Assembly: GCA_018127085.1 (NCBI GenBank)
Contig: CM030733.1
Span: forward strand, 496,001-560,000
Direction of reading: 5' to 3'
Source: Pneumocystis sp. 'macacae'
Taxonomy: Eukaryota; Ascomycota; Pneumocystomycetes; Pneumocystales; Pneumocystaceae
DNA: 64,000 nucleotides
Each line of letters starts with the position of its first letter. Position 1 is the stretch's first letter. A program made the translations under genes and the position numbers. The notes under the pieces are model-generated. The model did no database searches, was not told the origin of the DNA, and was given only the letters and a program-made list of their open reading frames with translations. Shown here piece after piece: positions 34,596 to 47,234 of this stretch.

Positions 34596-36389
34596 CTACA
34601 ACATCAGTTCATCAACATCAATCATATTGAAAATAGGTTTCTTAATATTATACAAAATCAATGTACCATCATAATATAACATCTAGTATGACTATAAAAA
34701 ACTGAATATTAAATACAATATAATCTTACATAAAGCTTATAATATTTTGAATGAATTTTTTCCACAGTCATCCCAAGTAGCCCACATGACGGTGGGTCTT
34801 CAGGAAATACCTGATCAACAATCATAGTGTAACTTAATAATATTGAGCCATCATCACAATCTATTACACTTTTTACCAAATATATTAGACACGCTTTACC
34901 TTTCTGTGAAGCTACAATACATAATGATAAATCAGGAATAAACTATTAAATGGTTATATCTATATTTCTTACATAGAGGATCTTTTAAACTTTATAGATC
35001 CGTACTTACCTCTACCATATTAATTCTATCTATATACCTTAAAATATTCGTTTGGTGAGTATCATTTTCATCAAAAAGATTTTTACATTCTACTAGTAAT
35101 TGGATCTCTGAAACAGTTTCTTCAATACTACACAATTTTAGATCCTTTTCAGTTCCATAAAGCAATAATTCGTTATATTTAGCAGATGTATAAAATGAAA
35201 AAAAAAAATCATCCTATAATCATAAATATTTAAGTAACATTAATATGTAAATCTACATATTCAATAAAAGATGAAGAATTTAAACCGTTTGACCTATTAA
35301 AGCGATTTCTCCAAAACAATTTTTGAATACCGAGATCATTTAAAAAGGTTTTTTGTATATTCCAAAGATTATCAGTATTTACATTATCCATCGTTTCTTC
35401 CCTTTCATCATCATAATCAGACCATCCGTCTGCAAAATATAATATATCCCTTTCATTTATATGATTTTCATGTACACATGTCATTATTATTTGATTCGGA
35501 GTAGATTTTAGACATTTTTCAGAAGAATTGACTCTTTCAATTACTTTAAATGCCAAGTTATCAACAAATCCAACAAACCAACCTCTTTTTATTTATATAA
35601 ATATATGAATAAATATAAATAACATCTTACCTTTGAGAATCTAAATAAACATGAAGAAGCGTACCTGAAGCAACATCCCAGAGTCTACATGTTGCATCAA
35701 TTCCAACACTTGAAAGAAGCGTACCATTATGATTAAAGCAAATGCTTGGTATATTATCATTATGACCAAGAAATTTATGAGGCCATTCGCCTTTGTCTGT
35801 GTTCCATATTTTAAACGGGTTTAAAACACTTAAATTCCATAAACAAATGTCATGTGTATTCGAACTAATAGCCAAAAGTCTTTTAGATGTATGAATAGCA
35901 ATACCCCATGCACTCCTTTCAGTGTTAAAGATCAATGGGGAACGTAACAAATCATCCGTAAACCAAACATTAATATACCCAGAATCTGTGCAACAGACAA
36001 GAACTTCCTCATTACCAACGTATCCTACTTTAATGGAATTAAAAGATAACGGTGTTACTACATCTATTTCTCCACGAATCATAGTATGAGAATCGATTTT
36101 ACATTTGAGCTGTAAAAACGAGTTTTCATCTAAACCATAGGACTGTGATCTTTCATAAACTCGTATAACATCATTAACAGCTTAAGAGCGTTATCTTCGA
36201 TACTTAATTCTTTTAAAAAATACCCACAAAAATATTCTTTTTTCCAGCTGCTACTAATCCACATCGCCAATATTTAACCCCTAAAATTTCAATTTCTCTA
36301 CGATTTTTTAATGAAAAATCAATTTTTAAATCCTGTTTAAAATCTGTTCTATTCATTTTAAATCTTATAATCTCTAAAAAACTTTGCAT
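34596..36389 (-). CDS. WD40-repeat protein, CRT10-like fungal family
   Basis: A WD40 propeller protein. Begins at 36389 (MQSFLEIIRF; an in-frame ATG at 36356 is also possible) and has a central block with NRREIEILGVKYWRCGLVA and, after introns, VNDVIRVYERSQ, IRGEIDVVTPLSFNSIKVGY, RSAWGIAIHTSKRLLAISSN, DNIPSICFNHNGTLLSSVGI, and RLWDVASGTLLH. The C-terminal part RGWFVGFVDN and the last exon MLYYDGTLILYNIKK end at a TAG (34596-34598). The boxes RSAWGIAIH.., HNIPSI-type text and a LYYDGTLxxYN C-terminus match a fungal family related to Crt10, a regulator of ribonucleotide reductase genes in budding yeast. Placement in that family is from recall, so the function should be treated as unknown. Confidence 0.6.
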
Positions 36390-36665
36390 CTAACAATTTA
36401 TATTTTTTTCTGTCATTTTAGCTTATCGTCACCTTATCGTACAAGAAATTAAAACAAGTTGACAAGGTAACTATTATATGGGTGTTACTGAAGAGAGTTG
36501 ATATGATAGTAAGGGGTGATCAAACGTCTGTGTAGTAACACACGCGTATTGATAGAATCTGAAAGAGTTAAAATAGTATCCTTTTATAGTATTTTGACCG
36601 CGTTTTAAATATGTTTTAAGGAATTCTGATATATTTAAATATTCTATTTAAACATATATTCATTA

Positions 36666-39494
36666 ATGACTTTTTTGAACAAAGATGAACATATAACAAA
36701 TGAAGAAGAAAATAATGAAGGTGATGAATTGCCCAGAGATTCCTTGACGTTACTAGAGTTACGTAAAATTTTATCAGATGTCTATGAAAAAGAGGTTTGG
36801 TGTTTTCTATGTTTTTTTTGTAGGAATTAATGACGTAATATAGACAATTAAATGTACTTTTGTATATGCAGACACTGATATACATGAAAAAGAACTTGAA
36901 GAATGGTATGATGGATGTAATGTGCATATCATTCAAGGGAAAGTTTTTTTTAAAAGCTTTTTTCAAAAAGGTATTATTATTATGATATGAAAGTGATTTA
37001 ATCGTATTAGAATGGGCAAACTCCAAAATTAAAGAAAAAAGAGAACTTATTAGTTGTTGTTTAGAGGAATTGGACTCAGAAAATGTTAAGAAGCGTATGA
37101 AGTCTTTTTTTATTTTATTTTATTTATCACAAGGTTTATTTTACTGTTATTTTTTAGCATTTTTTTAAAAATCTATAGGGAATTATGGAGAAACAAAGAA
37201 TAAACAAGATCAAATGTATTGGATACATGAAAATAACAAAATTATGAATGAATGTGGTGCTCTTAAAATATTATATAGCTCTATAAGGACATGTATTTGC
37301 TCATTAAATGCTTATAAGTATTATATTTAAGTTAGTATTTACTTTATTTATTAAAAAACTAGATCAATTATTGAAAAAGGATCAGATAAGATAGAAATGG
37401 ATAAAGCAAATTTATTGAAAATAGAATTGATTTGCAAAATGACGTCATTTTACTTTCTTATTGAAACATTTAGATCTGATTTAGAATTTCGTAAAGATGT
37501 GGGTAAGATTTTGTTCAAAAAATATCATTATATTAAAATACTTAGTGAATCTTTTCCCTCCTGTAATAACATGGATTATTCAAGAAATTGCGAATCTAAG
37601 AGATAATTTTAATATATGGAAATCGTATTTTCCCATCATTAAAGTTCATTTTATATAAAATAATTAAAAATATCTAATATATAAAATTAGACTATCCTGA
37701 TTCTATGGAAACTTATACTTTGTGTTCTCGGAAATACAAAGGATATCTTAAGCACAAAGCAATACACTAGAATATTGGCAGGATTACCACCAGAACTTAA
37801 TAAAAAGGAAATTATAGCAACTCCTCTTGATTATCATATATTTAGACAGTACATTATTTCAAAATATCCATCATATAATCCTCCACCGACATTACTGGAT
37901 ATGGATCTAAAATATACTACACTACTTCCTATAAATATAAAAGAAACTGCAACTAAAAGGGCTCAAGAAGAAAATTTTCTTTTAAATACAAATTACTCTG
38001 CTACTCCATTACCATCACCATGTCCTTCTCCTAAAAAAAAACAATTTTTCTCTGAAAAAAATCAGGATTTACCTTTTTTACTTCCTCTTTCTGATGCACC
38101 TTATTTAGAAGTACCCACAAGCATTAAAGAGGCCAGTGAATTATTTAAGAGTAAAACGCATCTTGATTTATCTACATTACAATTATGGAAAGAAACGAAC
38201 AGATTTATGAAATTTGAAAGAGGTTGGATTAAGGATAGTCTAGATCTTATAGAACCGTCCTCTTCAAATATAACTAGAGATTCATTACAGGATTCTAAAT
38301 TACATGAAATTGAAGCTATATATGTAAGTAATTGCCTTATTTGACATTGTTTCTGAAGTTTTAGACATCATTAGTTTCACATTTAGAACCTTTCGTATCT
38401 GTAGTAATAAGATTTTTAAATTTTCTGATAGAAGAAGAAGAAAATTATATAAAAAAAAATGAAAATAGTTTGTTGAAATTATAAAATATTAATACTTTAT
38501 TCTAATCTAACTAGAAAAAGAAAATAAAAACCAGGACTTTAAGACTTTTTCTCCAGAAAGAATTCTTCAGATACGAAAAAGAGAAATTGCATCAAAATCG
38601 ATTTCTTCAATATTATTGCTCCTTTTAAAATGGTTTAAATTAAGTCGTATGTTACAGAATTATCTATGATATTTATTTATATAAAAAGATATTTTAAAAT
38701 TTGAATTTCTTTCTCAAATAATATTGGATTCCAATTATATTAATACTTTCAATAAACTGTTTTCTATATATGACCCTATAGATTCTATTTCATATATTTC
38801 AGAAATCCCTTGTTTTAGGTATTAATTTTATAAAATATATAATTCTAATTGTTAAAAGCTATTTTAACATTTGCAATATGCAATCAGAAAATCTAAATAA
38901 ATATTCAAATATAGTATATGATTTTATTAATGATGCTGAGTTAAAAAATCTAGAGGATGAGAAAACAAATAAAGACCAGATTTCTCAATTTTCTTGGAGG
39001 AATTTATTTTGTTTAGTTAATCATCTTAGAATTCTTCAGAAACTTACAAAAAAAAAAACACATAGAAATTTAATATTAATTCAAAAAAAAACTTGGATTC
39101 ATCTTCAAAAATTAACAAAAATAACAAATGATATTATAGAGCTTTATACGTTAAAACTATTCAAAGGACAGATCCCATATTATAATAGAAAATGGAAACA
39201 AAGTATATTTTGTATGTCTCTACTTTTTCTAATTATAAAAGATAATATGAAAATAATAACATCTATATACCTTCGTTGTAGACCAGAACTTCAAAATGAT
39301 TGGATTTCAGCGGTAGAAGTAGATGCAAATACAGAAGAGTCTCTGGTTTGTTTTAAGCCCGTATCTTTAAAAACTAATATTATAAGGAACGTGCACTTCG
39401 TTTATTAATAAAATTTTATAATTTTTATCATTATTCATTTCCTAATCAATTTGATGATTTAGATATAAAAAAAAATGATATTTTCAACATCTAA
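36666..39494 (+). CDS. FAR11: FAR11/STRIP component of the STRIPAK phosphatase complex
   Basis: Scaffold subunit of the striatin-interacting phosphatase and kinase complex, which in yeasts controls pheromone arrest, septation and TORC2-PP2A signalling. Starts at 36666 with MTFLNKDEHITNEE. Visible pieces: SLTLLELRKILSDVY, ELEEWY, YWIHENNKIMNECGALKILY with RTCICSLNA, then ATPLDYHIFRQYIISKYPSY-type text, LPSPCPSPKKKQFFSEKN, SIKEASELFKS, LWKETNRF, and the C-terminal YYNRKWKQSI, IYLRCRPELQNDWISAVEVD and ERALRLLIKFYNFYHYSFP before a stop at 39494. At least eight introns. The order of the N1221-like and the second conserved (STRIP) domain fits Far11/STRIP1. Confidence 0.82.
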
Positions 39495-39594
39495 GTTTTA
39501 TCGAATATATAAAGGTTGTAATATATAAAAATCATTTAATGAATTATAATCGTAAAATGCATTATCATAATAACATAAACTTTTCCCTAAAGCT

Positions 39595-40287
39595 TTATCG
39601 TCTAGGCGTATCGGTATCTAATGGTCTATTAAATCCTCTATAAAATTGCTTTAGTTAGTTAATATAATTTTAAATTAATTACCCTCTTCGATTCATATAT
39701 TGTCGATATTTTGTTGGTTTAACTTTATATACTGCGCCGACATCATTTCCTTCAACCTTTTGTTGATGAGTCGTTTTAAATCCAGAAAACCCAAGCATTG
39801 CTGCCATTTGAGATGTTTGGCGGTCAATATCATCTACCCATATCTCTTTAGATGTTTCTATGTCAGGTTTCAGTGGTTTTATGGATGCTGAATTATCTGT
39901 ACACTAAGAATAAAAAATACAGAGAAATAGTGTTTCAACCTCGAGAAGTTAATTGATAAGTATTCTTTCTATATGTCTGTAACGGCGACTCACTACGTCG
40001 ATCTGTACTTATAGACGAGCTACTTCGATGACGTGCATGAGATCTACGATCAGAACGACTATATGTGTCTTTTTTTTTCCTATCAGAACGACGTTCCCTA
40101 CTTCTTTCTGCAAAAAATATTAGATCAGCTCATTCATCTTAAAAAAAACAGTTTTTTTACAGACTTTCACTACGCTGTGATCTATCTTTTGAACGATGCC
40201 GTTTTTCATTGTAGTAAGGAGATTTGGAACGATTTTTGTGCCTAGAAGAACTCCTTTTTCTATCTTTTGAAGAGTGTTTTTGCGTCA
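39595..40287 (-). CDS. SNRNP27: SNRNP27-like tri-snRNP protein
   Basis: A U4/U6.U5 tri-snRNP-associated SR-type protein. The minus-strand frame starts at 40287 with MTQKHSSKDRKRSSSRHKNR and is RS/KS/RD-rich in its N-terminal two thirds. The C-terminal domain reads QMAAMLGFSGFKTT, VEGNDVGAVYKVKPTKYRQY and MNRRGGFNRPL, the family hallmark, and ends at 39595. Three introns, one of which splits the GG of MNRRGG (exon ends ..CGA AGA GG, next begins A-GGA). Confident from the C-terminal box. Confidence 0.9.
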
Positions 40288-40671
40288 TCGTTTTTTGTAA
40301 GATTGATTTGTCGACCTCGACACTCAATATACAAGAAAATATATTTATTTATATATAACAATTCATGATAGGGACGTCTTTTGAATATATATATTAGTAT
40401 AAAATCTTAAAAAAATTAAAAATGTAAAAAAACATTTTATTTAATTTCAACGTATATAAATTTGTGAAAACCAAAAAAAAAACAAAAAAATAAAAATAAT
40501 TTATTTTAAATAAAGAATTAAATTAAAAAAGATATAATTATTTCTTATATATGAATTATTAATTTTAGTTTACTTGAAATTAGTTCCAACTTTATCGACA
40601 TCGTTAAAATTGACAAAATATAGAAAAGACTATATATGTTTTTATTAAAACATATGAAAAACTAAATATTT
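40288..40671. other. AT-rich divergent spacer
   Basis: About 380 bases between SNRNP27 (-) and glucosidase I (+). Mostly A/T homopolymer; no gene seen. Confidence 0.5.
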
Positions 40672-43654
40672 ATGAGGTATGTTAGAATTTTAAATTATAA
40701 TTAAATTGGATTTAATGGTTTTTTGGTAAAAGCTTTTTTATTGTATGGTTTTTATTATTAAAATGGTTCATTAAAGTTTTTGGATCAGAAAATACAAGAA
40801 ATAAGTTAATTAAAAAAGCAGAAGCACTAGAAAATACATCACTTTTATGGGGTCCTTATAGACCAAATCTTTATATTGGAATTAGAGGTCGAGATCCAAA
40901 AGCAATTTTAGCAGGTGTGATGTGGGGAGGATTAGATGATTATATACAAATATGGGGTAATTTCTAAAAATGTATGCAGATAAAAAATCCAAATATATGA
41001 TTAATTCATTAGATATGAGGCATACATGTGAACAGAATGACAATATGGAAATGTATGGATGGCAAGAATTTGATGTGAGAACAGGTGGTCGACAAATTAT
41101 AAAAGATCGATATATGAATATTGAAATTATAACTGAATTTGTCAAGGTATATACTGAGAAAGAAGGTAATTTTTTGCATAAAAAATATTTTGTTTAAATA
41201 TATAATAGCTGGAAACTGGGGTTTGCGTATTAAAGGAAAACCTAAAAAAGGTAAACTTTTACTAACTGTTATATTTTAATTTATTTTTTACTATTTTGTA
41301 GTTGATTCTAAAACATCTATTTTTTTCTATGTAGGATCTAATGAAGATGAAATAAAATTAGATTCTAAACTTGAAAAATATGTAAATTTTAATTATTACT
41401 AATTTTTAATGCTTAAAATAACGTAGGGAATTGAAGGGAATGTTATTCTTACAGATAAATTATCAAAAAAATTCACCATTGAAATTACACAAGGTCCTAA
41501 CACAAATGTACATCCATCATATAATCATTCTATTATAAACGAAAAATATCTTAATCGGTCTATGTATTTTAGTACGTTAGTACCTAAAGAAAATATTTGG
41601 ATGGCAAAAGGTATTGATTATATAAATATTAAATAAAGTAGCTGAGATTTAAAGATTTGTTATTTTCTATTATAAATAAAAATATGCAGAACAATTATCA
41701 AAAATATAAAGATATTCCTCCTCCTGCTCTTTTTTATACATTACCAAATATAGGTGGACAAGGAAATCTTCATTTTGTTCAAAAAATATTTCAAGGATCT
41801 TTTGAAGTATATTTATAAAACGATTATATTTTCCTAATTTTAAACAGTTCGATATATTGTATTCTTCATTAGATAGTCCTATGACTAGTAAAAATACGCT
41901 TAACCTAAAATTATATTGATTGCTATAGGTCATCAACTTGAAAATAAAGTTATTTCTAATTCTAGATTATTTAAAAAAAGATTTGAAAAAACATTTCTTT
42001 TTACATATCCATTTAATTCAAATAAATATATAAAGTTTGCACAAACCCTTCTTTCAAATCTTTTGGGAAATATAGGCTATTTTTATGGGGATTCTATTGT
42101 TGATAGATCATACATTTATGAATATAAAGAAACTTTTCAAGAGTATAATTTAAGAAATTCGCCACAAATAGAAGGACCATTTTCATTATTCACAGCTACA
42201 CCTAATAAATCTTTCTTTCCAAGGGGATTTTATTGGGATGAAGGGTTTCATCTTTTGCTTATTGGGCTTTGGGATAATGATTTAAGGTAGTTTACAAATG
42301 GTTTATTAATATTATTACTAAACATTAACTAGTCTTGAAATAATAAAAAGTTGGCTTTCTTTAATGGATGATGATGGATGGATTGCCAGGGAGCAAATAC
42401 TTGGTGATGAAGCTAGAAGTAAAGTGCCTAAAGAATTTGTAGTTCAATATTCCCATTATGCTAATCCACCAACTATAGTTTTACCTATAATTTCTTTTCT
42501 TGAAAAATTAGATTATAGTAAAAATAAAACTGGTTAGTATTCTATTGAAATATTTTCACTATTAACTTAATAGATCAAGGTTAATTCTAATTTATATTTG
42601 TTATTTTTAGGAAGCTAATAATTTTTAGAGGATTTGCAAGAAGATATATATTCTAAGTATATAAAATACCCAGAATTGGCTATTGATTATTTAAAAAAAA
42701 TCTACCCTCTTCTTTGTCGTCAATATAATTGGTATAGAAGAACTCAAAAAGGTGAAATAAAAAAATGGAATAGACATGCATTTTCTTTTGAAGAAGGCTA
42801 TAGATGGCAAGGATGTACTTCTACACATTGTTTTACTAGTGGATTAGATGATTATCCAAGAGCATATCCTCATAATGGAGAGCTACATTTAGATTTATTG
42901 TCATGGATAGGACTTTTTACGAAAACATTAAAGTTAATTGCAGAAAAAATTAATTATAAAAAGGATATAGAAGAATATACACGTATTGAAGAAGCAATTA
43001 TTAAAAATATTGATGGTAAAACCCTTTATTTTTTTAAATTTTAATAAAATAGATTTGCATTGGAATGATGAACATAATGCATATTGCGACTGTACAGTAA
43101 ATAATAATCGTAACTTTGAACAAATATGAAGAAACTATTAACTTTATTAGATATAAGCACCCATGAATGTCATATTGGTTATGTTACTATTTTTCCTCTT
43201 TTAACTGGCCTTTTGCCACCATCATCACCACGCCTTAATAGGTTATTGGACATAATGTATTCTCCGGACCATTTATGGTCTCCATATGGGCTCAGGAGTC
43301 TTTCAACTAAAAACCCATACTTCGAAAAAGATGAAAATTACTGGAGAGGTCCTATTTGGATAAATATTAATTATATGGCACTTTCTAGTTTATATAAAGT
43401 AAAAATATGAATTTCGAACTACTTTTTAACATATGTTTTAGAATTATATCAATATACCTGGCTTATATCAAAAAAAAGCAAAAAAAATATACAGTGAACT
43501 AAGAGTCAATTTAATTAATACAGTATTTCGTGAATGGGAACGTACTAATTTTGTATGGGAACAATATAATCAAGCATCAGGAATTGGTCAGCGTACAAAA
43601 GGATTTACTGGATGGACTAGTTTAATCGTCAATATTTTATCAGAAAAGTATTAA
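40672..43654 (+). CDS. CWH41: ER mannosyl-oligosaccharide glucosidase I (GH63)
   Basis: Removes the terminal glucose from the freshly transferred N-glycan. A micro-exon ATG-AG (40672-40676) joins at donor GTATGT to C-TTT-TTT, giving [20 protein letters not shown], an N-terminal signal anchor, then [20 protein letters not shown] and [18 protein letters not shown]. Further along are [34 protein letters not shown] and [17 protein letters not shown] (catalytic GH63 region), [21 protein letters not shown]-type text, [30 protein letters not shown], and [13 protein letters not shown]. Ends at 43654 with [16 protein letters not shown]. More than ten short introns. It lies in the same N-glycan pathway as STT3 and CAX4. 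Confidence 0.9.
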
Positions 43655-43810
43655 AATCCAACAACATATATACGACTAAGACTCCTCCTTATATCAGTGT
43701 CATCTCATGTCCATTCTGATTCTTAGAAATTACATCTAAAAATATTATCTTTTAAAAAGCCAATATTTATATCATATATTAGTTTTTGAATATAAAAGTT
43801 ATCAACTGTT

Positions 43811-44512
43811 TTACTTATTTCGGCATTTTAGAAACATCCTTAATAATATATGCTTCGTAGAATACTTCTTATTTACTTTCTTCTGATGTTTTAATTTCCA
43901 GTGCATCATCCATAAATGATCCAGATTAATTTTACGATAAGGCTGATATAATGTATATTTGTTTTTTCTACGCTTATTAACAATTACCTCTGTCACATCT
44001 GGGACAATAGGTAGACATTTAAAATTTTGACTTTGCATAAATGATTTAGATAAAGAATTATTTCTTTGCCATTTTGGTCCTTTTTTAGAAGCATACATAT
44101 TTGGCCTTGAAAACACATTATAGTTCACAAATTTTTCTTTAGAACGCTGATCATCTTGCTTTGACACTCGTCTAGATACTAATGCTTGTTTTTTACTATT
44201 ATCTAAATGACGTTTACGTTTTTGAACAGAGCGATTTTTTCTTGTCCAAAAAATAGTTGGGTCATCAAATACACAACCAACGAAAGAGTTTTTTTTTGCA
44301 GAGATTTTATGTACAGGTTCTGAATAGACTTTTGGTGTTGTTATATAAGAAATAGCTTTTTGAAATTTCTCATCAAATTTTATTAAATTTTGATCTTCAA
44401 AAGATTTATTTGGAACAATTTTAATGTAAACTTCATTAAAAACCATTTCAACTGCTTTTTTAAGTGAATTTTCATCTGTTTCAGTGGGTTTTAACGCTTC
44501 GCTTTCCTGCAT
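43811..44512 (-). CDS. basic protein of unknown function (233 aa)
   Basis: An uninterrupted frame starting at 44512 (MQESEALKPTETDENSLKK). Residues 95-180 are strongly basic (RKNRSVQKRKRHLDN, RRVSKQDDQRSK) and asparagine/serine-rich. The C-terminal third contains YTLYQPYRKINLDHLWMMHW, KLKHQKKV, and ends HILLRMFLKCRNK. No membrane helix or signal peptide is visible. I do not recognise a family. The basic character would fit an RNA- or nucleolus-associated protein such as an RNase P/MRP subunit, but that is a guess. It sits tail to tail with glucosidase I and head to head with VPS68, with about 190 bases to the latter's start. Confidence 0.65.
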   Translation of the reverse strand: MQESEALKPTETDENSLKKAVEMVFNEVYIKIVPNKSFEDQNLIKFDEKFQKAISYITTPKVYSEPVHKISAKKNSFVGCVFDDPTIFWTRKNRSVQKRKRHLDNSKKQALVSRRVSKQDDQRSKEKFVNYNVFSRPNMYASKKGPKWQRNNSLSKSFMQSQNFKCLPIVPDVTEVIVNKRRKNKYTLYQPYRKINLDHLWMMHWKLKHQKKVNKKYSTKHILLRMFLKCRNK

Positions 44513-44703
44513 TTTTAAGATGTTCGTTCATCTTTATTAATAACGACAAAAACGTATCAAAATTTTGGTCTCTAAAAAATTAATTTCTAAGGTATCTTGT
44601 ACACAAAAACTTAATTATTTATGTTTTTTTTTTTTTTATAAAAACACATCTAATATAAGCGTAATAATATATTTTTAAAAAAAAAAAACTATTAAAAATA
44701 CAC

Positions 44704-45387
44704 ATGAATATATTTTCTTTTGGAACGCATTTTAGAGACATTGGTGTCTATGTTTCCGGAGCATTGGTTATTTTTTCTTTAATACATCATTAGAACCTTT
44801 AGTATTAATATTCTATTTTAGTTTTCTCTAGGTTGGTGGTTTTTTGTCGATTCTGCTATATACAGTAAAATTGTTAACACAGAAATTGTTCACATTACAT
44901 TGGTTGATTGGATTCCTTCTATTTTGTCCACATTTGGAATGATAATGTAAGTTTCTATAATAAAAAACTTTTATAAAAAATTTCTATTCATCCTAACATT
45001 AGGATAGTATCAATTCTATAGACAAAAATAGACTAATCTCAAATACATTTATATACACAGGATACAATGTAGTTCGAAAAGCAAGATTTTTACTGTTTCT
45101 TGGATTTTCACTTTTAGCCAGTGGTCTTGCTGGATCTTTGGTAAAATATTTTTATACGTTTAACAACTAACTAGTCAGACTATGCTTATTCTTAAATATG
45201 TTATACATAATTATCCCTTTAAAGTGCTTTATATGGGTATTGAAAATATGATTGCAAATGTTTTAGTTATGTTAAGGTAAATTGAAAATAACTATAAATT
45301 TATATAAATATTTATAGTACGATTATCCTTTGGGCAACAATAAATCATGAAAACAATCAGTATCATTACAATCTTATATTAAACTAA
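44704..45387 (+). CDS. VPS68: VPS68/TMEM50-family membrane protein
   Basis: A small four-pass membrane protein of the UPF0220 family; Vps68 acts with Vps55 in late endosome to vacuole traffic. The start MNIFSFGTHFRDIGVYVSGA is at 44704. After introns come SLGWWFFVDSAIYSKI, ITLVDWIPSILSTFGMIM, NSIDKNRL, ARFLLFLGFSLLASGLAGSL and MGIENMIANVLVMLSTIILW, ending at 45387. The G-V-Y-x-x-G-A, WWFFxDSAIYS, VDWIP, NSIDK and LASGLAGS blocks match the family. Five introns. Unusually compact, about 140 residues. Confidence 0.88.
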
Positions 45388-45721
45388 AAAAAGAAATGAC
45401 AATAGCATTAATAGGCTATATTTTATATACATCTTATATACATATAACAATTATGCATTAATAATAATTCCTATTTTTATTAATTTAAAACTTTTATAAC
45501 AGTGTTAATAAATCTTGTAATGTACTAAGAAACTTTTAAAATATTTTGTTATATTTATATATGTTACTAAAAATATATTTAAATATCTAGTATATGAGAA
45601 AATGTATAACATTATACATTATGTCAAAAAATTATACAAATGCTATCCATTAAAAAAAATTTAAAATAGATACAAACTTATCTGAAATGCTACATTTTTA
45701 TATATTTTTGCATATTATCTA
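45388..45721. other. AT-rich convergent spacer
   Basis: About 330 bases between two converging genes. No gene seen. Confidence 0.5.
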
Positions 45722-47234
45722 TTAATCTAGTTTTATTCGTATTTTTTCTAAAGATACTGGGTGGAAGTTATAAATATCAATACCTCTTGCATTAAGTTCA
45801 GGAATCATATGTGAAGGAACTAATTTCTCGATCAAATCAGGACGAATAGATAATTCTATAAAGAAATAAATATAAATAATGTCCCAAAACGTATAAATGA
45901 TACCATGTTCAGTAAAATCAAAAAGAGGTGGTAATTTCCGAATCACCATAGAACCATCATCATCAGAAAAAGATGGATCAGGTAATGATATGTTAGGTTC
46001 CCTCAATTCATCAAAAAAAGGATGTGTTAAAGCTTCAATAGCAGAAAATCTAGAATTTGGAGTATATTCTAAAAGATGAGATATCAAATCGATGGCATCA
46101 TTTGAAGTTCCTCGTCGAAACATCTAAATATGATTAAATAGAAATATAAAAAAATATAAAAAATAAATACCCTATTAAAAGGACGAGGTTTAATCTGTGG
46201 AAACTTATGATCCATATAATTAGGATTCATTGTTTTAATTTGCTCACGTGTTGGTGTACCCAATACCTTAATAATCTCAACGAGCTGATCAATACCAGAT
46301 TCACCTGGAAAAATAGGCTGACCTAGCATCAATTCAGCTAAAACACAACCAGTAGACCAAATATCTAAAGACATGTAAATGTAATTATAAAAAAAAAGAA
46401 AACAAACCTATTTTGGTTGTATAATTTGTTGCACCAAAAATAAGTTCAGGAGCTCTATAATAACGGGAACAAATATATGAAACATTGGGTTTTCCAGCAA
46501 CAAGAACTTTAGCAGAACCAAAATCACAAAGTTTAAGAACACCTATAGAAGGATTAAGCAAAAGATTTTGCGGTTTAATATCACGATGACAGATGCCTTG
46601 AGAGTGTATATATGCAAGAGAGCGAAAAAGTTGATAAATATAAAGTTTAATATCAAAAAGTGGCATTGTTTGTTTGCGCCTGGCATAATTTCGAGATACA
46701 CGATATACTGTTTCTGGAATGTATTCAAGTACCAAATTAAGGTAAATTTCGTCTTTCTAATAGGTTTTTAACAAATCTTCAATAAAAAGAAAAGGCCCAT
46801 ACACATTCACCATTCGAATAAAAAAAAGCCTTAAGATCTACAATATTAGGATGACGAATCAAACGCATAATTTGAAGCTCTCTGTTCTATAGAAAACAAG
46901 TAAACACAATACCAATTGCTACAGTTCTTACCTTAAATCGCTTGTCTTGCAAAACACGTTTAATAACAGCATCTTCATTTGTATCAATTAATCGTGTTTG
47001 AAAAACAACACCAAATGATCCGCTCCCCACAATTCTAGAAGACGTATAATTAAGTTCACGTACTTTCCCATCATGTATATAATGGACATTTTCCTGTTTA
47101 ATAACTTTAAACGGATCTAATACATATTAATAAAGAGAATCTTGTAGGCCCAACAGAACAGAAAACGAAGCGTTTTCAAAGCTATCAGCAAACGCCCCGC
47201 CTACATTTGTACTAAATTTAAATACCCTTATCAT
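45722..47234 (-). CDS. GSK3: glycogen synthase kinase 3 homologue
   Basis: A CMGC serine/threonine kinase. Seen on the minus strand: [40 protein letters not shown] (glycine loop), [57 protein letters not shown] (HRD), [11 protein letters not shown] (DFG), [20 protein letters not shown] (activation loop with the GSK3 tyrosine), [20 protein letters not shown], and the C-lobe [30 protein letters not shown] and RFSAIEAL. Stop at 45722. Five or more introns. The 5' end is not resolved: a candidate first exon at 47234 reads [20 protein letters not shown], which is GSK3-like, but its splice to the DPFKVIK exon could not be phased. It is slightly richer in G+C at its 5' end. Confidence 0.88.
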
